This document shows positions 26,441 through 34,979 of a stretch of 62,788 nt of DNA, piece by piece. The translations under genes were made by a program, and so were the position numbers. Source of the DNA: Planctomycetota bacterium (lineage in GTDB: Bacteria; Planctomycetota; Phycisphaerae; WQYP01). Below the pieces are notes generated by a model. It did no database searches. It was not told the origin of the DNA and was given only the letters and a program-made list of their open reading frames with translations. How positions within the stretch are numbered: the stretch's first letter is position 1; each line of letters starts with the position of its first letter. The DNA lies in NCBI GenBank assembly GCA_021800165.1, contig JAJYZF010000018.1, positions 1-62,788 of the forward strand, in the 5' to 3' direction.

Positions 26441-27913
26441 ATGGCTTTTAATTTTCAGATTATTCAAGGTGGAATGGGGGTGGGCGTTTCCAATTGGGCG
26501 CTGGCCCGGGCGGTGGCCCAACGGGGCCAACTCGGTGTGGTTTCCGGCACCGGCATTGCCAGTATCCTGGCGCGCCGCCTCCAGCGGGGAGATATCGGCG
26601 GCCACATGGCCCGGGCGGCGGCGGCATTTCCGGCCCAGGCCCTGGTGCGCCGCGTGTGGGATTGTTATTACGTCTCCGGCGGTATTGCTCCGGGAACGCC
26701 TTTCAAGTCCAATCCAGCACCAACCATTCACTTTGGCCGATCGCTGCTGGAACTTACCGTGCTGGCGGCATTCATCGAAGTGTTTCTGGCCAAGGAAGGT
26801 CATGGCGGTCCGGTGGGTATCAACCTGCTGGAAAAGGTGCAAACCACCACGCTCCCCTGTCTGTTTGGGGCCATGCTCGCCAACGTCAATTACGTGCTCA
26901 TGGGGGCCGGCATTCCCAGACTTATTCCCGGAGTGCTCGACGCGCTGGCCCGCGGTCAGGCGGCCGAGTTACGGGTGGACGTACAAAATGCTACCGCGGA
27001 AGATGATTTTTCCAGCCGCTTTGATCCAGCCACCTTTTGGGCCAATAACCATGATGGCCCCGGTGTCCCGGCAGCGCTGCCGCGGCCGGCCTTCCTGGCG
27101 GTTGTTTCGTCGGCTACGCTGGCTCTTACCCTGGCCCGAAAATCCAATGGTCGGGTGGATGGTTTTATCGTCGAGGGATCTGTGGCCGGCGGACACAATG
27201 CTCCGCCACGCGGACCGTTGCAACTCTCGGCGGGCGGCGAGCCGATCTACGGCCAACGCGATATCGTCGACCTGGAGAAAATCGCTGAAATAGGCCTGCC
27301 GTTTTATCTTGCCGGCGGATTTGCCACACCCGATCAACTATTGGCCGCGCGGCGGCTTGGCGCCGCTGGCATTCAGGTGGGCACCGCCTTTGCCTTCTGC
27401 CGGGAATCGGGCATTCGCGATGATCTCAAAGCCCAGGTTCTACAATCGGCCCAAGCCGGCCGGGCAGAGGTCTTTACCGATCCCGTGGCTTCGCCCACCG
27501 GATTTCCGTTTAAGGTGCTGCAACTGCCGCAATCACTTTCCGTCACCGAGATTTATGCCCGCCGCGTACGCCGCTGCGACATGGGTTATTTGCGCGAAAT
27601 TTACCGTCGTGATGACGGGCAGGCGGGCTATCGCTGCGCCGCCGAGCCGGTGGAAATTTATATGGATAAAGGAGGACTGCAAAGCCGCACCGTCGGCCGC
27701 AAGTGTCTCTGCAACGCCCTGTTTGCCACCGTCGGCCTCGGCCAGACTGACGCGGCGGGTGTGGGCGAGCCTCCGCTGGTCACCGCCGGCGATGACGTCG
27801 GCCAAATCGGCCGCTATCTGCGCCCCGGCAGCACCGGTTATTCCGCCGCCGATGTGTTGGACTTCATCCTGGCTCCGCCAGCCCCCCCTGTTCCCCAGCC
27901 TCGCCCGGAATAA
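26441..27913 (+). CDS. Nitronate monooxygenase-like flavoprotein
   Basis: FMN-dependent TIM-barrel enzyme of 490 residues. It starts MAFNFQIIQGGMGVGVSNWA, which has the QGGM flavin-binding opening of the 2-nitropropane dioxygenase family. It continues with GQLGVVSGTGIASI, DGFIVEGSVAGGHNAPPRGP (the EGxxAGGH phosphate-site motif) and LPFYLAGGFATPDQLLAARR, then GAAGIQVGTAFAFC. At 490 residues it is longer than the ~330-residue classical enzyme; the extra C-terminal ~130 residues contain CRCDMGYLREIYRR-like and Cys-rich segments typical of a longer subgroup. The substrate is unknown. ATG 26441 is followed immediately by the family motif; only a weak GGGGAA precedes it. Confidence 0.85.
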   Translation: MAFNFQIIQGGMGVGVSNWALARAVAQRGQLGVVSGTGIASILARRLQRGDIGGHMARAAAAFPAQALVRRVWDCYYVSGGIAPGTPFKSNPAPTIHFGRSLLELTVLAAFIEVFLAKEGHGGPVGINLLEKVQTTTLPCLFGAMLANVNYVLMGAGIPRLIPGVLDALARGQAAELRVDVQNATAEDDFSSRFDPATFWANNHDGPGVPAALPRPAFLAVVSSATLALTLARKSNGRVDGFIVEGSVAGGHNAPPRGPLQLSAGGEPIYGQRDIVDLEKIAEIGLPFYLAGGFATPDQLLAARRLGAAGIQVGTAFAFCRESGIRDDLKAQVLQSAQAGRAEVFTDPVASPTGFPFKVLQLPQSLSVTEIYARRVRRCDMGYLREIYRRDDGQAGYRCAAEPVEIYMDKGGLQSRTVGRKCLCNALFATVGLGQTDAAGVGEPPLVTAGDDVGQIGRYLRPGSTGYSAADVLDFILAPPAPPVPQPRPE

Positions 27914-27922
27914 CAATTGTCG

Positions 27923-28525
27923 TCAGGCGGTGCGCAACAACTTGCTGATGTCTTCGCCGTTGCGCCATTTTTTGTAGATCATCAACGATTGTTCAATCAC
28001 CGGGAAAGCGTAATCCGCCGGTAAAACATCGTCCACCACCACGCGCTTGTTTTCCAGCGATTTGTAATCTTCAAAAAAGCGCTTCAGTACCGCCAGCCGG
28101 TGCGGCGGCAACTGATGCACATCATGGTAGCTGTTATATTCCGGATCATTGACATGGACCGCAATAACTTTATGGTCCACCTCGTTTTGGTCTTTCATCG
28201 TCATCAGGCCTATGGCTCGTGCTTCCACAATGGTCAGTGGATACACGGGTTCGGCCCCCAGCACCAGCACATCCAGCGGATCACCGTCATCGGCCATGGT
28301 CTGCGGAATAAAACCATAATTGGCCGGATAATACACCGCCGAATGCAGCACCCGATCCAGCTTCAGCAGACCGGAGTGCTTTTCCAGTTCATACTTGTTC
28401 GAAGCCCCCAGCGGAATTTCAATGATGGCATTAAAAACCGATGGCAGCAGCCCTTCGCCGGGACTCACATCGTGCCAGGGGCTAACACCACGGGTCGGTA
28501 CGTAAGGGGCAAGTTTACCAGCCAC
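27923..28525 (-). CDS. ppa: Inorganic pyrophosphatase (family I)
   Basis: Hydrolyses pyrophosphate to phosphate, driving biosynthesis; 200 residues, cytoplasmic. Family I motifs are present: IIEIPLGASNKYELEKHSG, VYYPANYGFIPQT, and the metal-binding DDGDPLDVLVLG. KVIAVHVNDPEYNSYHDVHQ and LKRFFEDYKSLENKRVVVDD follow. The start is GTG 28523-28525, because GGAG lies six bases before it; the upstream TTG at 28537 would place the start inside the ribosome binding site. It is convergent with the nitronate monooxygenase-like gene with 9 bp between stops. Confidence 0.94.
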   Translation of the reverse strand: MAGKLAPYVPTRGVSPWHDVSPGEGLLPSVFNAIIEIPLGASNKYELEKHSGLLKLDRVLHSAVYYPANYGFIPQTMADDGDPLDVLVLGAEPVYPLTIVEARAIGLMTMKDQNEVDHKVIAVHVNDPEYNSYHDVHQLPPHRLAVLKRFFEDYKSLENKRVVVDDVLPADYAFPVIEQSLMIYKKWRNGEDISKLLRTA

Positions 28526-29052
28526 AAATAACTCCAAATATCAGATGACCAGAACCACACCCGATCAGTTTAACCCGCTGCGGCAAATTGTTCCAGCCCA
28601 CCGCGTAGAGCTTATGAAACGGGTGTATCCATTTCTATAAGGCCCGCTCCGCATTCTCGCGATGCCCCTGTTTTGTGGTGCAGGCGTCCCCGCCGTTGAG
28701 GCATGGATGCCGAAATCCCGATGGGGCAGGAGCCACGCATCGGGAAGGCATGGATGCCGAAATCCTCGATGCTGGAGGACCAGCCCATCGGGACTGATCG
28801 CTGAAAGCTGACCGCTGACCGCTCCTGGCTTGTTGGCGTCTAAAAAGGGAACCCGCCGCGAGGCAGGGTGGGAAGCAACCGGAGACGAACAACCAGATCG
28901 GACCGCAGGCATCTTGCCTGCAGCAGGATGCCACACCAGCACACGGGATTGCCACAACCCCCCAGCCCGGCCATTATTTGGCCGCGGCGTCCCGATGAAT
29001 CGGGACTGGCCGTTGCTGCGTCATCGGCGTCTGAAAAAGGTACCCGCCGCGA
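28526..29052. other. Repeat-rich intergenic region
   Basis: 527 bp without a credible gene. It contains two R1 repeat copies (28694-28800), the first half of a 28-bp direct repeat pair (28835-28862 and 29026-29053), and a CCCGGCCATTATTTGGCC phrase that recurs with one change near 31072. It leads into an RHS gene fragment. Confidence 0.6.
28694..28800 (+). repeat. Dispersed intergenic repeat R1, two adjacent copies
   Basis: Copy one (28694-28745) and copy two (28745-28800) each begin AGGCATGGATGCCGAAATC, then CCGATG or CTCGATG, and run through a GGAG-containing spacer to CATCGGGA. The opening GGCATGGATGCC is itself a near-palindrome, and CCGATG pairs with the later CATCGG. The same arrangement occurs at 53581, 54587 and 62558. 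Confidence 0.8.
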
Positions 29053-29053
29053 G
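28835..29053 (+). repeat. 28-bp direct repeat pair flanking 163 bp
   Basis: GGCGTCTAAAAAGGGAACCC plus GCCGCGAG at 28835-28862 recurs at 29026-29053 with three changes. The second copy abuts the RHS fragment, so the pair may mark duplication or deletion endpoints. Confidence 0.55.
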
Positions 29054-29469
29054 TCTATGGCGTATCCACCGCCACCGGCAGCACCATCACCAGCAACGAT
29101 TTACTCTACCAGACAATTTACCCCTCCGTGGTTGTGGGACAGCCGCCCTCGGCTGTCAGCAATTCGTATAACGCTCTTGGCCAAGTTATCTCTACCACCG
29201 ATCGCAACGGCAACGTGCATAATTACACCTACGACAATTTTGGCCGGCAAATCAGCGACACCGTTACCACGCTGGGTACGGGTGTCGATGGCGGTGTCCT
29301 GCGAATCGATACCGCCTACAATCCCGGCGCGCCGGGACCATATCTATTAACCAGCTATGCCGATACCGCAGGTACGCAGATCGCCAACCAGGTGGTAAAC
29401 ATCTACAACGGCGCTGCGGCGCAGCCTCGCCCGCCGTCTCGACTAGACGCACGGAATGGCCCGGACTGA
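29053..29469 (+). pseudogene. RHS/YD-repeat protein fragment
   Basis: A frame from about 29053 to 29469 encodes VYGVSTATGSTITSNDLLYQ and later SYNALGQVISTTDRNGN, YTYDNFGRQISDTVTTLG. These are clear RHS/YD repeats, the building blocks of large secreted toxin-delivery or wall-associated proteins. Only about 140 residues remain, with no start codon context, no signal sequence and no RHS core or toxin end. It ends in a Pro/Arg-rich non-RHS tail. It looks like a leftover from a deleted gene and lies against a direct repeat. Confidence 0.75.
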
Positions 29470-29703
29470 TGGCGGCATCCATGGCGGGGAATATGAGACC
29501 GTCTGATTATGGTCCATGGAGGCTCGGTTCCAACGCCTCATCGGGTTTTCTCCCGCCAGCAAGATACCCAAAGGCATTCTGTAATTCAAAATGGTTAGAC
29601 TAATTCATGTAACCGGCGACGCTGGGCGAGGCGAATGGTGGTGGGACGGCTCGCGGATTGGCGACCGCTGCCGATGCCGAGGTGATGGCCCGGAGCCAGC
29701 CTG

Positions 29704-29845
29704 TCAGCCCGCCCGCTTTTCGGCCAATATGCCAAGGTAGGCCCGGCGATCATCATTGACGAAAAAAAGCCGCTTGACGGCTATTTCCACGCTGGGTAAC
29801 GTGGTGGGGTACATCGGGGATGACAATGCGAGCGGTTCGAGAAAT
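29704..29845 (-). pseudogene. Remnant of a REP-associated tyrosine transposase (RAYT)
   Basis: On the minus strand ISRTARIVIPDVPHHVTQRG and NSRQAAFF, then after a one-base shift VNDDRRAYLGILAEK, reproduce the N-terminus of Y1/RAYT transposases (M-P-R-x-A-R-I-V-x-P-x-x-P-H-H-V-T-Q-R-G-N). The start codon has become ATT. The frame is shifted near 29757 and a stop follows after AEKRAG, before the second half of the catalytic domain. It is therefore dead. RAYTs mobilise REP palindromes, and palindromic intergenic repeats occur within 1 kb. Confidence 0.8.
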
Positions 29846-29978
29846 GAAAAATATCGTACCACAACCGGCTTGGAAATAAAGAAACGGGTGGCTGTCCCTA
29901 GAGTCGATCCATGCGGTGATCAACGACGACCCTTGGGCGTTGATATACGCCGCGTGCCAAGCCTGAACGGGAGCAACA

Positions 29979-31013
29979 ATGGGGTGTCGAAATGGACTAG
30001 GGGAAAGTGCCGCAGCATGGCTGGCGGTGGGCACTAGCGCGGTGGCGTTGGCCGGCGGCCTGGCGCGGACTGGAACGGCAGCGGCTAACGCGCGCCTCGC
30101 CATCTTCGGGCTGGTGGCCGCCGTGGGCGGCGCGCCGGTGTCCGGATGTCGCGTGGAGGCGTTCCCTCTCGGCCGGCCCCACACGGCCTCTGGCCAATCT
30201 GGGCCGGCCAACCGAGCCGGCATGTTCTTCCTGGATAAGAGACTTGGCTCCGGCAAATACGTCTTTGAGGTCTCCCAAGGCCGTGCCGTGGCGCGCGTGC
30301 CGGTGACGATAACTAAATCCGCCTCTTGGTACAGGATTTTAAGCCTTAGAGTACCGCGTGCTATGGCGGGATCGAACGCCCGGCGGAAGACGAGCCGCCA
30401 TGGTGGTGTCAGAATTTTTGGGCAGGTAACCGGTCCCAACGGCACGATGCCGCTGGCCGGGATGTCCGTGGGCGGCCAGCGCTTAATGGGATGGCGTCGA
30501 CTTGTGTGCCTCCGGCCCCAAGTTAGCAACCGGCTTGGCCTCTTTGCATTCGACGGCCGACTTCGCCCAGGGTTGTACTGGATTCGCGCTGAAATGGTGT
30601 CTAGGCATCCCGCTGCGCGCGGAGTAGTCGCCTCGGCCCGTTTGCCCGTTGCGGCTCCCCCTCAGAAAGAAATTGTACTGCGACTCAGGGCCGGTGCGGG
30701 ATCGGTTGGCGGCCGCGTATTTGATTCCGCCGGGCAACCCGTTGTCGGAGCATTCGTCACTCTACGAAAGAAGGGAGGGTTGACGTTCTTCGATGTGCGC
30801 ACCGGCGTGGGCGGCCGCTATTTAATGCGGTACGTGGCGCCCGGCAAATACACAGCCAGTGCGCTTTGCTCGTTTGGCGCGCGCGGACACCGTGAAATAG
30901 GCAAGAAACTCCGTGTGGCAGGGCCGTATGTGATAGTGGTTGGTAGGCGGCCGGTGCGGAAGAATTTTCGATTGGGCCGCCCGCTCCGCGCTGTGCCGGG
31001 GGCGGCAGGGTAG
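29979..31013 (+). CDS. Exported protein with carboxypeptidase-regulatory-like domains
   Basis: A 344-residue protein. The N-terminus has a hydrophobic signal-like stretch (AAAWLAVGTSAVALAGGLAR). Two or three Ig-like carboxypeptidase-regulatory-type units follow: LVAAVGGAPVSGCRVEAFPL with GSGKYVFEVSQG, RIFGQVTGPNGTMPLAGMSV with RPGLYWIRAEM, and GGRVFDSAGQPVVGAFVTLR with GGRYLMRYVAPGKYTA. Such beta-sandwich units are structural or binding modules in secreted proteins. GGGAG lies five bases before ATG 29979. It sits in a debris-rich region next to RHS and RAYT remnants but is itself intact. Function unknown. Confidence 0.75.
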   Translation: MGCRNGLGESAAAWLAVGTSAVALAGGLARTGTAAANARLAIFGLVAAVGGAPVSGCRVEAFPLGRPHTASGQSGPANRAGMFFLDKRLGSGKYVFEVSQGRAVARVPVTITKSASWYRILSLRVPRAMAGSNARRKTSRHGGVRIFGQVTGPNGTMPLAGMSVGGQRLMGWRRLVCLRPQVSNRLGLFAFDGRLRPGLYWIRAEMVSRHPAARGVVASARLPVAAPPQKEIVLRLRAGAGSVGGRVFDSAGQPVVGAFVTLRKKGGLTFFDVRTGVGGRYLMRYVAPGKYTASALCSFGARGHREIGKKLRVAGPYVIVVGRRPVRKNFRLGRPLRAVPGAAG

Positions 31014-31315
31014 GGCTGGGCTGACGAAAATATCCGCCACTTCTCATCCGACCCGTGTTGCGCCGTCGTCCAGCCCGGCCATTGTTTGGCCGTGGCCCAG
31101 CAGGCTTCCGCCGGGCAAACAAAATGCAAAATCACCGTCTGCTCCCGCCGCCGAATCCCCCAACGCGCAACAGAATCAACTTTCGCACCACCCCCGTTAT
31201 TTGCCCAATTCTCAAGGTTTTCATCAGTCCAGGGTAGGGCGGCCTGCGGGCTGCGGCCGGCTGGTGCGCCCGGTGGCCGCGAATTCCCAGGGGTTTTGAG
31301 TTTCCAAGGCGGTGG
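31014..31315. other. Intergenic region
   Basis: 302 bp between convergent genes, with no recognised gene. It includes the phrase CCCGGCCATTGTTTGGCC near 31072, also present with one change near 28965. I see no clear terminator. Confidence 0.4.
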
Positions 31316-31630
31316 TTAATCCAGGTGAAACATTTCCGGTAGTTCTACGGACTTGGGGCTATTGTCCGGGTTGGCCGGCATAAGATCCTTCATGTGCTTC
31401 CACCATTTGCGGCAAATTTCCGTCTGGGCGATGGCTTGCCAGCGCTGCTCACTTTCAATTTCCACATAGCCAAAAAGTTGCCGGGTTTCCGGGTGCAAAA
31501 AAATCGAATAATTGTGTACGCCATGGGCTTTGAGCGTATCCAGCAGTTCCTGCCAGACGGGGTTATGCCGCCGCCGGTATTGATCTTCCTGACCCGCATA
31601 CACGGACATGACAAAGGCTTTTCGTATCAC
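31316..31630 (-). CDS. rhaM: L-rhamnose mutarotase family protein
   Basis: Interconverts the alpha and beta anomers of L-rhamnose or a related deoxysugar; 104 residues, the same length as the E. coli enzyme. It begins (V)[20 protein letters not shown], with the N-terminal ferredoxin-like strand. [20 protein letters not shown] carries the conserved active-site His, and [20 protein letters not shown] and [11 protein letters not shown] complete the family pattern. I chose GTG 31628-31630 because GGAGG lies nine bases upstream; the ATG at 31672 would overlap the previous gene. It is the last gene of a five-gene minus-strand sugar operon. Confidence 0.9.
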   Translation of the reverse strand: MIRKAFVMSVYAGQEDQYRRRHNPVWQELLDTLKAHGVHNYSIFLHPETRQLFGYVEIESEQRWQAIAQTEICRKWWKHMKDLMPANPDNSPKSVELPEMFHLD

Positions 31631-31664
31631 GGTGCTATTACCTCCAGGCAAGGATTCATGGCGG

Positions 31665-33821
31665 TTAATCATAACCCAAGCGGGTCATTTCTTCCTTGAG
31701 AAAATCAAGGTTGACGGTGGGGGGCCGGCTTTTCCAGCGGCCCACGGCATCGGGCTTCACGGCAATTTTCACCATGGGTACGCCCAGAAACTGGGTAAGC
31801 TTTTCCAGCGTGGCGGCTTGATCCAGCACAAAATCTTCAAACCGCAGGTTTAAAAAACGCCGGGGCCGGGGGGTTTCGCGGACTAAATCCGCCTGATACT
31901 TCCAGCTCAAGGCCCGGGCCAGTTGCACGTCCGGCACGTCATCGCAGGGTATGCCAAAATCGCTCAGGCGGTCGGTCAGGTGATCGCTTAGGATGCAATC
32001 GCGCGGATCTCGCACCCAATGAATGTAATACGCATCCGGATACATACGGGCGATCCAGGGGAAAATAAGCGTGGTTTCGGGAAGTTTCCAGCCCTTACGC
32101 ACGGCGGGGCTGGCGATGATGCTTTGCAGATAGGTTTCGACCAGCCGGCGAAATTCCGGGTCAATTTCTCCTTCCAGCACTCCGGAAAAATCCCACTGGA
32201 ATTGACCCTGATATTTGATACGGCGGCTGAAAATGCGACAGGCTTCGTAGAGGGGTTCGGGCGGGAGCAAATCTCCGGATTCATTTTGGGTGGTGCCCAT
32301 GAAAAAGCCGCTCTGGGCCAGCGTATGGGAAATCGCCCGCGTGCCGGAATGCCCGCGGCCAATCACTGTAACCAGCGTGGTGGGGTCCGGGTGATGCTCG
32401 CCTTTATCCGCGTATTTGTCGCGTGCCTGCAATTTGGCCGCGGCCTTAGGATCTCCAATATGCATGCTATCATAGGCCTGCTGGCTGGTTTTGAATGGCC
32501 CCACGCCCTTGAGACCATGCCAGTCGCCCTGGGTCAGCATGGGATTGGTGATACCCGTTTGTTTTTCGCGCAGCGCAATGAAAGCGTTCATTTTTGCGCG
32601 CAGCTTCCGCACAATTTCCGGGCGCTTCGCGGCCACATTCACATTTTCGCCGGGGTCTTTGACCAGGTCATACAACTCCACCGTCGGCTTAAAGTGGAAG
32701 TCTGGTTCCAGCGCTTCAATAAACTTCCATTGCGGCGTGCGCCAGCCATGCTTGCGCATCCACGTACATTCGGTGATGTAGAACTCGCGGTCAAAAGAGG
32801 GGACTCGGCCCTTGATCAAGGCGTTTAAGGATTTTCCGTCGAACCGGTCCGGCACCTTGATGCCCGCGAGATCCAAAATTGTGGGCACCAGATCTTTGTG
32901 CAGGTTGTACCCCTTGATGCGTTTGCCCGCGGGCACCTTGGCGGGGTAGCGGATAATCAGGGGTACGTGCAAGGTAACATCGTAAAGACCATGATGATCA
33001 AACCAGCATTCATGGTCATAAAGCGTTTCGCCATGATCGCCGTTGAGCACGATGATGGTATTGTCCAAAACGCCCAGGGCTTCAAGCTGAGTTAAAAGCC
33101 GGGCGATGCACGTGTCCATGTAGGCCAAGGCCCCGTCGTATTGGGCGATAATGTAGTCTTTGTCGGTGATGCCGGGGGGCATCCAGGAGCGAAAATAATC
33201 GGCAAAGGGTTTGAAGGCCATGACCGGATCCATCGAGCGGTTCTTCGGGTCACATTCGTTGCCCTGGTAAAACAACCGGTCGAAGGGCTGCGGCGGCAGA
33301 TACGGAGAATGTGGGTCCATGTGCCGGAGGAGCACGAAAAAGGGTTTCTTTTCGCCGACCAGCCGGGCGAATTCCGGCTCGGCCACGGCATTGAGATTTT
33401 CCGCCTTGGGCGAGCGGCCTTCATTCCATGAACCCCAGCCGGTGAACTCCAGATATTTATCAAACCCGCGGGAAGCGGGGTTCCATCCAAAGCCCACGCA
33501 AGTGGTGTTATAGCCCTGGCTCTTGCAGATTTCCGCCAGGGTGCGCACCTTCGGCGTCAGCGGTCCCTGATGCCGCAGCGCCACCACTTGCGTACCGAAA
33601 CAATCTTGGCCTGTGAGCATCGACGCATAGGCGGGGGTGGTTGGAATATGCTGGGAATAGGTACGCTCAAAGAGCGTTCCCTGTTGGGCCAGCCGGTCCA
33701 GATGCGGGGTGGTAAGCCGGGAATAGCCATAAGCACTCATGTGATCCGCCAGCAGCGAATCCACCGCGATGAGCACAATGTTGGGCGGACGTTTTTGGGC
33801 GGTTTTCTTTTTCTTGGCCAT
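31665..33821 (-). CDS. Sulfatase-like hydrolase fused to a sulfotransferase-like domain
   Basis: A 718-residue two-domain protein without a signal peptide. Residues 12-420 are a sulfatase/alkaline-phosphatase-superfamily domain: [20 protein letters not shown] (metal Asp 21), [16 protein letters not shown], and [19 protein letters not shown] (Asp 262, His 263). At the formylglycine site the usual C/S-x-P-x-R reads [11 protein letters not shown] (Thr 61), so no formylglycine can form; Thr is the nucleophile in phosphodiesterase and phosphotransferase relatives. Residues 483-718 resemble sulfotransferases: [17 protein letters not shown] as the 5'-phosphosulfate loop (488-495), [15 protein letters not shown] as the 3'-phosphate motif (604-608), and [23 protein letters not shown] 33821 follows GAGG. 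The family calls are firm; the joint function is unknown. Confidence 0.85.
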   Translation of the reverse strand: MAKKKKTAQKRPPNIVLIAVDSLLADHMSAYGYSRLTTPHLDRLAQQGTLFERTYSQHIPTTPAYASMLTGQDCFGTQVVALRHQGPLTPKVRTLAEICKSQGYNTTCVGFGWNPASRGFDKYLEFTGWGSWNEGRSPKAENLNAVAEPEFARLVGEKKPFFVLLRHMDPHSPYLPPQPFDRLFYQGNECDPKNRSMDPVMAFKPFADYFRSWMPPGITDKDYIIAQYDGALAYMDTCIARLLTQLEALGVLDNTIIVLNGDHGETLYDHECWFDHHGLYDVTLHVPLIIRYPAKVPAGKRIKGYNLHKDLVPTILDLAGIKVPDRFDGKSLNALIKGRVPSFDREFYITECTWMRKHGWRTPQWKFIEALEPDFHFKPTVELYDLVKDPGENVNVAAKRPEIVRKLRAKMNAFIALREKQTGITNPMLTQGDWHGLKGVGPFKTSQQAYDSMHIGDPKAAAKLQARDKYADKGEHHPDPTTLVTVIGRGHSGTRAISHTLAQSGFFMGTTQNESGDLLPPEPLYEACRIFSRRIKYQGQFQWDFSGVLEGEIDPEFRRLVETYLQSIIASPAVRKGWKLPETTLIFPWIARMYPDAYYIHWVRDPRDCILSDHLTDRLSDFGIPCDDVPDVQLARALSWKYQADLVRETPRPRRFLNLRFEDFVLDQAATLEKLTQFLGVPMVKIAVKPDAVGRWKSRPPTVNLDFLKEEMTRLGYD

Positions 33822-33867
33822 TTGCAAGATCCTCTGGTTAAAGGTCAAAAGTTATTTTCCACGCTAT

Positions 33868-34941
33868 TTAGTCGCCACCACCCCAGTGGGAGCGCAGCTC
33901 GGAGATTGCCACCCGCCGACCCAACTTCGCCGATAGATGGCACGCCAGCGTCATTTCCAATACGATTCGGCCTTCTTCCGCCGTGGCGATCGGCTCGCGC
34001 CGTTTGTGCATAAACGCCAGCAGTTCTGGGGCCAGGGCCGCAATGCGCAGGCCATGGTTGGCTGGGGTTGCAATATCACTGACCTGCCAATCTTTGCCGC
34101 CTTCCAAAAACCATTTCAGGCCCAGGGTTGGCCGGGCGGATGCTGGTGCATTGCAACTGGGCACGTCGCCATAGTTTTGGATCACCACGCCGCGCGGCCC
34201 GACAATTTCCGTGGTATTTTCTCCCGCCAGCATGGTAAACGAGCTTACCACCTCCGCTAAAGCTCCGTCCGGGTATCGAAAGACCGCGATTCCCTGATCA
34301 TCGGGAACCTTGGGGTTGTGCCGGGTCACGATTTCAGCCGAAACACTCTCCGGCCGGCCCAGCATCCAATACACAAAATCGATGGCATGGCAGGCATCAT
34401 CCGCCCACATGCCCCGATTCAGGGAAGGATTGACATGCCAGGAGTCCACCAGCCACGGCCAGGCTTGAGTGGGCAGGCCGTGGCGGCGGCGCATCATATA
34501 TACCGGCCCGATACGGTCTTCCCGGACCAGTTGGCGCATCAATACATTTTGCGGATCAATGCGCATCTGCCAGGCCAGGGTAAAGGCCACCCGGTGTTGC
34601 TCCACCGCCCGTACAATGCGGTCCGCTTGATCCAGCGTCAGGGCCAGCGGCTTTTGCAGGACGATGGTTTTGCCGGCCTGGGCGGCAAGTTCCACCAAAT
34701 CCGCGTGCAGAGAGGTCTCCGCGCCGATAACCACCGCGGAAATATCGGCCCGGGCCAACAGCGATTCGGCGGATGGTTCCTGGGCCAGATTAAATTTTGC
34801 GGCATTGTCGGCGGCCCGACGGGCCTCATGATCCCATATCGCCGCCACCCGGATCTGCGATGGGTCAAGCTTGGCCCATTCCCCCAGATAGGTGCCCACA
34901 TGCCCGTGGGCGATCCCCAAGATGCCGATGTTCAGCGTCAT
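33868..34941 (-). CDS. Gfo/Idh/MocA family oxidoreductase
   Basis: Predicted NAD(P)-dependent sugar dehydrogenase of 357 residues. The Rossmann start TLNIGILGIAHGHVGTYLGE is followed by RVAAIWDHEA. The catalytic lysine motif reads TIVLQKPLALTLDQADRIV (QKP for EKP), and RGMWADDACHAIDFVYWMLG holds the DDxxHxxD active-site pattern. ATG 34941 (MTLNIG) follows AAGGGA at nine bases; an ATG 9 bp earlier abuts the ribosome binding site. It is the middle gene of the sugar operon, 39 bp after the epimerase gene and 46 bp before the fused sulfatase gene. Confidence 0.88.
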   Translation of the reverse strand: MTLNIGILGIAHGHVGTYLGEWAKLDPSQIRVAAIWDHEARRAADNAAKFNLAQEPSAESLLARADISAVVIGAETSLHADLVELAAQAGKTIVLQKPLALTLDQADRIVRAVEQHRVAFTLAWQMRIDPQNVLMRQLVREDRIGPVYMMRRRHGLPTQAWPWLVDSWHVNPSLNRGMWADDACHAIDFVYWMLGRPESVSAEIVTRHNPKVPDDQGIAVFRYPDGALAEVVSSFTMLAGENTTEIVGPRGVVIQNYGDVPSCNAPASARPTLGLKWFLEGGKDWQVSDIATPANHGLRIAALAPELLAFMHKRREPIATAEEGRIVLEMTLACHLSAKLGRRVAISELRSHWGGGD

Positions 34942-34979
34942 CTGCGTCATTCCCTTTGGCATGTGGCCACGCGGATGGT

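Noticed and set aside
29753..30529. Long minus-strand frame opposite the carboxypeptidase-regulatory-like gene
   Set aside because: It is a shadow of the plus-strand gene for most of its length; only its last ~30 codons (the RAYT remnant) carry real signal, and these are at the pseudogene end.
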